This document shows positions 17,705-22,318 of a DNA stretch of 22,318 bases, one piece after another. The position numbers were made by a program, and so were the translations under genes. The number at the start of each line of letters is the position of its first letter. Position 1 is the stretch's first letter. The notes beneath the pieces are model-generated. The model saw nothing but the letters and a program-made list of their open reading frames with translations. It searched no databases and was not told the DNA's origin. The stretch lies in the NCBI GenBank assembly GCA_018985225.1, contig JADGIF010000083.1:1-22318 (forward strand), read 5' to 3'. The DNA comes from Amoeboradix gromovi (taxonomy: Eukaryota > Sanchytriomycota > Sanchytriomycetes > Sanchytriales > Sanchytriaceae).

Positions 17705-18273
17705 ATGGTGTGCTAAATGTAGGTAGTGTTCACTTTGAAACTAAATTCGGAAATTAAAGATTTTATGGATTTAAATATAAAACTAGAATTACAGGACTTT
17801 GATCAATCCACTCTCTTAGAGATGCCAGACTTTATCAAGCTAGAAATCAATAGACAGGATTCATTGCTAGCAATGAATGATATCAGTAAATGGAATCTAA
17901 TTAACTTCGATATAATATCTAATGAACAACAATTGCCTTTGGGTGCAGTAAAGAATGGTACTTGCCCTGAGTGCTCCAAGACTTTTAAAGATAATTCAAC
18001 TGCACTTAGACATTTTAAAAACAAGCACTGCAAGCAGATTCATTGTCCGTACTGTGCCAAAAAATTAAGAATATTCGGTAGACCTGATATTATGTAAAGT
18101 TTTACTTACTTAGGAGAAACCATCTTTTAAGATGCACAGAGTTTGAGAAACTAGATAAAGCTACCTTTTCAGCTCTAATTTACCAAGAGTTTGAAGAGTC
18201 TGCAAGACTCGAAGGGAATAGAATTTACTATATGTTGTATGGGGACAAAATTAGGCGCAGAATGAATAAATAA
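17705..18273 (+). CDS. Two-finger C2H2/C2HC zinc-finger protein
   Basis: 177 aa if it starts at 17705 with a 15-nt intron right after the ATG (17708-17722), or 162 aa if it starts at the internal ATG 17765. A second, 20-nt intron at 18094-18113 is well supported. The first half is acidic and leucine-rich, possibly an activation or interaction region. Then come C-P-E-C...H-x4-H and C-P-Y-C...H-x3-C, the second finger being completed only by splicing (PDIM joined to RNHLLRC). The tail is helical and basic (DKIRRRMNK). It is probably a nucleic-acid-binding or nuclear protein; its target is unknown. It is divergent from RRP5. The stop follows an AATAAA. Confidence 0.8.
17708..17722 (+). other. 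Possible 15-nt intron directly after the start codon
   Basis: GTGTGCTAAATGTAG lies between ATG (17705-17707) and a frame reading VVFTLKLNSEIKDF that runs into the zinc-finger protein. It contains GCTAAAT and ends in TAG. At 15 nt it would be at the known lower limit for spliceosomal introns. The alternative is simply a start at 17765. Confidence 0.35.
18094..18113 (+). other. 20-nt spliceosomal intron in the zinc-finger gene
   Basis: GTAAAGTTTTACTTACTTAG splits an ATG (Met) codon after two bases. Splicing supplies the His and Cys of the second finger and 52 further residues. Unspliced, the frame stops at once. Confidence 0.88.
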
Positions 18274-18364
18274 CATTTATTTTCAACCCAATTTTCTCGT
18301 GAAAAAACCTCTCCTAACTTAAGTTGAAAAATGACGAAATTGTTTCATTGAAACATCAAATTGA

Positions 18365-19543
18365 ATGAAATCCAATGTAGCCTTATTTATTTGTGGGATA
18401 ATCAATAATGTTATATATGTTATATTTTTATCAGCAGCATCAGATATATTTCACGGTCTAGAGGGCTTAGTTCTTTTGGCAGATATTATTCCAGCACTTT
18501 TTTCAAAATCCATTGCACCCTATATATCTATGTCCTACGATGCCAGATTCGGTATTTGTACTGTGCTCTCCATTTTGGCCTTGGTGCTAAACACTTTTCT
18601 CAATATTGATGCTTCTTTGACAGGCGTAGTTTTGGCATCCTTTTCAAGTGGCCTCGGTGAGTCTAGCTTCCTAGCAATAAGCACTCAATATCCTAAAGCA
18701 ATAACTGGGTGGTTTGCAGGCACGGGCATGGCTGGAATATTAGGATCTTTTTTATATTTCTTTTTTACCACTGTTCTAAGGTTATCAAAATCCACTACTA
18801 TGCTGTTGTTCTCTCCTTGCCCATTGCTCCTGTACTACGCATATTATTCTGGACTAAGAGCCATTCCAACAAGCGAAAGCAATGATAGCATCGCTATCTC
18901 CACTAATGATACTCCCACAATGAAGATGGACACCATTTTTGATAAATTTAGAATTGTATCTACTGCAATTGTACCATTTATGCTGCCATTATTTCTAGTA
19001 TACTACTCGGAATACCTAATAAATCAAGGTATCTTACCTACAATTTCGTTTGAACTCTCCCCAGATTCATTCTTCAAAAAGCAACGAGACTACTATGTAC
19101 TCTATCAAATGATGTATCAATTTGGAGTCTTGGTATCTCGATCAAGCTTGGCTGTATATAGGATTCCAGACTACAAATACCTTTATCTGTTGTCAGGACT
19201 TCAGTTTCTTAATGTATGGATTCTGATATATCAATCGCTATACCATTACTTGGGATTTTCTGTAGTATGCATACTAGTTTTCTATGAGGGATTACTGGGT
19301 GGCTCAACGTATGCAAACGCTTTTGCTTGTTTATTAGAATTCAATCCTGGAGGTCCGTACACTGAAGTAGTTGATTTAGATCCAGATTCTGACGCGTCTC
19401 AGACAAAGCAAGGGACAAGCGTCAAAGAGTTTTTAATGAGTGCTGTCTCGCTTGCTGATACCTGTGGAATAACAATGTCCGGATTTACATGTTTATTCTT
19501 GGCACCATGGCTGTGTCACGCAAATGGAGTAGAATGTGGGTAA
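18365..19543 (+). CDS. BTN1: Battenin / CLN3 family lysosomal-vacuolar membrane protein (yeast Btn1/Yhc3)
   Basis: 392 aa, multi-pass (about 10-11 hydrophobic segments), near the usual length of the family (about 400-440). Diagnostic stretches: FICGIINNVIYVIFLSAASD at residues 8-27, VVLASFSSGLGESSFLAIST followed by TGWFAGTGMAGILGSFLY (residues about 88-131), and LVFYEGLLGGSTYANAF near 308-324. The family sits in the vacuole or lysosome membrane and is linked to pH and amino-acid or glycerophosphodiester handling; its loss causes Batten disease in humans. No intron is needed. A 25-nt GT...CTAACTTAAG segment at about 18299-18323, just upstream, could be a 5' UTR intron, but this is weak. Confidence 0.9.
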   Translation: MKSNVALFICGIINNVIYVIFLSAASDIFHGLEGLVLLADIIPALFSKSIAPYISMSYDARFGICTVLSILALVLNTFLNIDASLTGVVLASFSSGLGESSFLAISTQYPKAITGWFAGTGMAGILGSFLYFFFTTVLRLSKSTTMLLFSPCPLLLYYAYYSGLRAIPTSESNDSIAISTNDTPTMKMDTIFDKFRIVSTAIVPFMLPLFLVYYSEYLINQGILPTISFELSPDSFFKKQRDYYVLYQMMYQFGVLVSRSSLAVYRIPDYKYLYLLSGLQFLNVWILIYQSLYHYLGFSVVCILVFYEGLLGGSTYANAFACLLEFNPGGPYTEVVDLDPDSDASQTKQGTSVKEFLMSAVSLADTCGITMSGFTCLFLAPWLCHANGVECG

Positions 19544-19640
19544 CATAGACCAATAAATAAGCTTTTCAAATAACGATTAGTAATCGATCCTTGTGATTCT
19601 TGATGAAAAAGTAACTTCCCAAAGAAACTAGATTTGAAAC

Positions 19641-20439
19641 ATGTCCAATTTGGTTACCCGTATCTTTAAAAGAACATTTGCAAGCCTAGAACTCAAACCC
19701 GTATCTCAGTCAGTATATACTTTCAATTTTAAGAACTTAAATCAAACATTTCAATACCCATTGAAGAAAACATATCCTATGCAAACTATATTTGATAAAT
19801 TAAAAATTGACGGAATAGTAGACGGAAAATTACAGATATACCTGGCTGATTCCAAGACGATATTATCCTCCTTAACTTCTTTAGAATTCGTTTTGCAAGA
19901 GTGTATCAAAGAAGGTGGTTTCTACATTGGCAAAGATGCCACTAGTTCCGACACGGCCGTTGGCACTTCTATGATATTCTGCTCATTGCCTAGTGTAGAT
20001 GATCTGCAATTGCCTATTGTTAATGAAATAGCAGTTATTGATAAGGAACTGCTTCCAATGGAACAAATTTATAATCAAATACAAGAAGACGCTAGGAATT
20101 CAGCTAATCGGTACATATGGGCTGGGTTTGTAGGATTAACTGCTCAATTTGTTATCATGGCTAGATTGACGTTTTGGGTACTTTGATTTAATTTAGGACT
20201 TGAGCTGGGATGTTATGGAGCCGATTGCTTATTTCTTAGGATTTGGATCAGCAATATTCGGGTATTTGTTTTTTGCCCTGTATAGAAGAGAGTTTTCGTA
20301 TGATCAGCTCTCAAATGTTACTGTAAATAGACGGCAAACAAAATTAATGAAATTGAAGGGACTGGATATTCAAATATTAAACGATCTGCGCCAAAAAAAG
20401 GCGGAATTACAACAAGAACTAAAGAATATACTGCAATAA
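19641..20439 (+). CDS. MCU: Mitochondrial calcium uniporter pore subunit MCU
   Basis: 259 aa after removal of a 19-nt intron (20178-20196). MCU forms the Ca2+ channel of the inner mitochondrial membrane. An Arg/Lys-rich, acid-free N-terminus (MSNLVTRIFKRTFAS) looks like a matrix-targeting presequence. An N-terminal matrix domain follows. TM1 (YIWAGFVGLTAQFVIMARLTFW) ends at residue 179, the pore motif W-D-V-M-E-P spans 183-188, and TM2 (IAYFLGFGSAIFGYLFFALY) follows. The C-terminal helix (ILNDLRQKKAELQQELKN) is a coiled coil as in the family. The usual motif is W-D-I-M-E-P, so Ile is replaced by Val; the pore Asp184 and Glu187 are kept. The MICU1 gene is nearby (12332-13407). The stop lies inside AATAAA. 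Confidence 0.95.
20178..20196 (+). other. 19-nt spliceosomal intron between TM1 and the pore motif of MCU
   Basis: GTACTTTGATTTAATTTAG, phase 0. Splicing joins RLTFW to DLSWDVMEP, exactly the MCU arrangement (RLTWW-xx-SWDIMEP in animals). Unspliced, the protein would end before the selectivity filter. Confidence 0.95.
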
Positions 20440-20452
20440 ATGTGCATTTATT
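20435..20452. terminator. Palindromic bidirectional poly(A) signal between MCU and the bHLH gene
   Basis: AATAAATGTGCATTTATT: an 8-bp perfect inverted repeat around two bases, giving AATAAA on both strands. It holds the MCU stop (20437-20439) and touches the stop of the convergent gene (20451-20453); 11 nt lie between the two stops. Confidence 0.7.
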
Positions 20453-21344
20453 ATTCATCATTCTTTATTTTATTATTGTTATAAACAACTCTCTTGTACG
20501 TTCTAATCTTTTGTTGTGTTTTATACAAAATATTGAAAGTAGGATCTTGCGCCAATCTAGCCAAGTCATTTTTAACTTCTTGGTGGGATTTTATTCCCAA
20601 AATGAACTCATTCTTAAGCAGCTTCACGTATTCATTCTTGTACGACTGAATCAGATTCTGAATGTATTCCACAGTCAATTTTAGCATGGTAGCTTCTGAC
20701 CTACTTTTCACCTGCTGGTTAGCTGTGAATTGTATTCCAGGTTGTTTCTCAAATAAAAAGTACTCTAATTTACCAAAGCCTTGTCTAATAATCTGCCTTC
20801 TTTTCTTTTCAGATTTAATATGATTAATCTTCTTTTGATCCTCACTCAACTCTTGGTTTGTAGCAGCGCAGAAGTTTGCTGATATATAAGAAGATGGGGA
20901 CTTGGAATCCACTGGTGAATCCAATGGTCTTGGAGGCGCCAGCATGGGTTGATATGCGGGCTTAGATGATTTTATATGTTGATGTGGCGGTGGTATTTTG
21001 GGTGACTCAAATAATTGGTTGGTAAAAAGCGGATTGGATTGAATCAATGGACCAGCAGGAACAGGGGGATGCATTTGATTATGACTTACATTTATCAGAT
21101 ACGGAGTAGGTGGATTCATTCTAGGGTAACTGTGTATTGGATAGTTGGGATATGAAGGATAAGGCTGAGGTGCTTGACAAAAGTCTTCCGTAACTAGTTG
21201 ATTCAAGAATTGATCAATGTCTTGCTGTTCTTCATAGCTCAAAATTGGCTGAAAATCCAAGTCCTGAAATTGGTAGTGGCTTTCGTTCTGCTGCGAGGTG
21301 TAGCCTTTATTGCTCTGTACGTTTTGCTTACCGTTTGAATTCAT
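20451..21344 (-). CDS. bHLH transcription factor (class B, E-box type)
   Basis: 297 aa. Residues 1-160 are rich in Gln, Pro, Asn and Tyr (FQPILSYEEQQDIDQFLNQL, PYPSYPNYPIHSYP) and look like an activation region. The basic region is H175-IKS-E179-KKR-R183, the H-E-R pattern that contacts CACGTG E-boxes. Helix 1 (RQGFGKLEYFLFEKQPG), a loop of about 12 residues and helix 2 (SRSEATMLKLTVEYIQNLIQSYKNEY) follow, with helix 2 running on as a possible short coiled coil. The fold resembles fungal INO4/USF-like bHLH proteins, but the exact orthologue is unclear. It is convergent with MCU. It ends with lysine-rich residues and a TAA that overlaps AATAAA. Confidence 0.88.
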   Translation of the reverse strand: MNSNGKQNVQSNKGYTSQQNESHYQFQDLDFQPILSYEEQQDIDQFLNQLVTEDFCQAPQPYPSYPNYPIHSYPRMNPPTPYLINVSHNQMHPPVPAGPLIQSNPLFTNQLFESPKIPPPHQHIKSSKPAYQPMLAPPRPLDSPVDSKSPSSYISANFCAATNQELSEDQKKINHIKSEKKRRQIIRQGFGKLEYFLFEKQPGIQFTANQQVKSRSEATMLKLTVEYIQNLIQSYKNEYVKLLKNEFILGIKSHQEVKNDLARLAQDPTFNILYKTQQKIRTYKRVVYNNNKIKNDE

Positions 21345-21661
21345 GGCGGTATGAAAAAAGTATGAAATTATTTCAGGAGACTTCTCCTTGCAATTTTCAC
21401 GAATGACAAACTACCAATCAACTTATCAAGTATTGATCACATAGTGACCTCGCTTGAAAATCTTATCTCATTAGTTAGGAAATGCAAAAATTAAATTTAC
21501 AAAGTATAAAATTGAACGGCTGAAAATTGTAGATACACTGTGACTAGAAACTTGAAAAATTGTAATTTCAAATATTAATTAAGAAAATTGTCTCAGAGAT
21601 AACGGCGAATCACTGAATGCGCAAACGGTTGTTTATGTTTACAGGTTCATTCGAAATAAAT
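21345..21661. promoter_or_regulatory. Divergent upstream region of the bHLH gene and the second GPI protein
   Basis: 317 AT-rich bases. The only notable element is TGCGCAAAC at 21618-21626, which also occurs close upstream of the MBOAT ATG; TGCGCAA also lies upstream of the first GPI gene. No small gene or RNA was seen. Confidence 0.4.
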
Positions 21662-22129
21662 ATGCAGTTACTTCTTGTTTTGATTGTTGCGTTAACATCA
21701 GGATCTGAATCTGAAAATACATCTTTGTTGAACAGAGATGATTTACTTGCTTTGTCTACAAATCCTTCTTTGACTTCCAGATACCAGTCAGATATGGCTA
21801 CTAATGGCACATTGTCAGACGCAACAATCTCTAGTATTAAAGCAGAAACTACTAAGAACAATATTCATCTTGTAAGATCATCACAACAGAGGACACCAGA
21901 TCCTAGGATGCAGTTGCTAACTGCAGAAGATTTTGCAAACATCGTGGCAGATCCTGTGTTGCACACCAGGTATATCGTAGATATCTCAAACTATGGAACG
22001 CTATTTGACGACACATTTAGCAACATATTTTCAAAACGCGAGCAAGCATCCAACACAACGGATTCCACAGCAGCCTTGACGGCTTTATCATTCTATTTAG
22101 CTGCGGTAACAGCTTTGACTTTTCAGTAA
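21662..22129 (+). CDS. Second secreted, probably GPI-anchored repeat protein (paralogue of 715-1353)
   Basis: 155 aa. The start is set at MQLLLVLIVALTSG, the same MQL signal-peptide opening as the paralogue; upstream in-frame codons are basic and would spoil a signal peptide. The two ~40-residue repeats lie at about 23-62 and 86-124 (NRDDLLALSTNPSLTSRYQ and TAEDFANIVADPVLHTRY, each followed by a G-T-L turn and D). Only about 15 residues separate the second repeat from the hydrophobic tail (ALTALSFYLAAVTALTF), so the long Thr/Pro stalk of the other copy is absent. Identity to the paralogue is high in the repeats (LTAED, DPVL, NYGTL shared). The family is unrecognised. A surface role is inferred. 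Confidence 0.8.
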   Translation: MQLLLVLIVALTSGSESENTSLLNRDDLLALSTNPSLTSRYQSDMATNGTLSDATISSIKAETTKNNIHLVRSSQQRTPDPRMQLLTAEDFANIVADPVLHTRYIVDISNYGTLFDDTFSNIFSKREQASNTTDSTAALTALSFYLAAVTALTFQ

Positions 22130-22150
22130 ATCTTTTAAGTATTACGTTTA

Positions 22151-22318
22151 GGACACCAAATATAAAAACTAGACTACTCGTTTTTAAAGGTACACCATAC
22201 GGAGGAAATGCTATCATTAACAAAAGATCTTCTATTATACCAATTTTCTTTCATTGCCTGTATTCCTCTTTTTAAAATAAAACTAGAAGACCCTGCATCT
22301 CGTTCAAATAGAGGTCTT
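22151..22318 (+). mobile_element. Second copy of the terminal-repeat element, cut by the window edge
   Basis: Starts GGACACCAAATATAAAAACT 21 bases after the stop of the GPI gene and matches the minus strand of 6739 to about 6562, at roughly 85-90% by eye. An ATG at 22208 opens a frame (MLSLTKDLLLYQF, then KIKLEDPASRSNRGL) that is still open at the last base. The other copy has the same frame with two 3-base insertions and an earlier TGA. The right end and target duplication lie outside the window. Confidence 0.7.

Noticed and set aside
17766-17785. Match to the element's terminal repeat (AAATATAAAACTAGA) inside the zinc-finger gene
   Set aside because: Only about 15 bases with a missing A, and it is coding sequence; probably coincidence.
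18299-18323. 25-nt GT...CTAACTTAAG segment as a 5' UTR intron of CLN3
   Set aside because: Signature fits moderately, but no coding frame tests it and the gene needs no intron.

Overview
The window looks like nuclear DNA of a compact, AT-rich eukaryotic genome. It uses the standard genetic code, and genes lie tens to a few hundred bases apart on both strands. It carries spliceosomal introns, a nucleolar rRNA-processing factor (RRP5), ribosomal protein uL5, a mitochondrial calcium uniporter with its MICU regulator, CLN3/battenin, and GPI-anchored surface proteins. A wax-synthase-type MBOAT, a TAN1/THUMP protein and an H-E-R class bHLH factor make an early-diverging fungus or related unicellular opisthokont the best guess. 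That placement is inference. Because MCU needs a membrane potential, the organism probably has a real respiring mitochondrion.

Layout, left to right: a minus-strand gene running off the left edge with very short introns; a secreted, probably GPI-anchored repeat protein (715-1353); a minus-strand MBOAT acyltransferase (1795-2970); about 1.3 kb without a resolved gene but with coding-like fragments; a START-like lipid-binding protein (4320-5030); an unrecognised helical protein (5090-6022). Next come a tiny two-exon candidate gene, a 451-bp terminal-inverted-repeat element with a 6-bp target duplication, and a small minus-strand gene whose last codons the element supplies (6062-6958). TAN1 (7246-8151) is convergent with uL5 (8163-8684), followed by a GC-richer unexplained stretch. 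An ABCA-type transporter (9152-12104, minus) is divergent from MICU1 (12332-13407), which is convergent with RRP5 (13449-17639, minus). RRP5 is divergent from a zinc-finger gene (about 17705-18273). Then follow CLN3/BTN1 (18365-19543), MCU (19641-20439), a convergent bHLH factor (20451-21344, minus), a second GPI-anchored paralogue (21662-22129), and a second copy of the repeat element cut by the right edge.

Two themes stand out. First, introns are ultrashort. Four of 19-20 nt are fixed by protein homology or zinc-finger spacing: ABC Walker A, MICU1, the zinc-finger gene, and MCU just before its DIME-type motif. These four end in a branch-point-like YTNA followed by five bases ending in AG. 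Second, gene ends are packed: stop codons sit inside AATAAA signals, and two convergent gene pairs have exactly 11 nt between stop codons. MCU and MICU1, partners in one complex, lie about 6 kb apart. No rRNA, tRNA, CRISPR or bacterial-type feature was seen.
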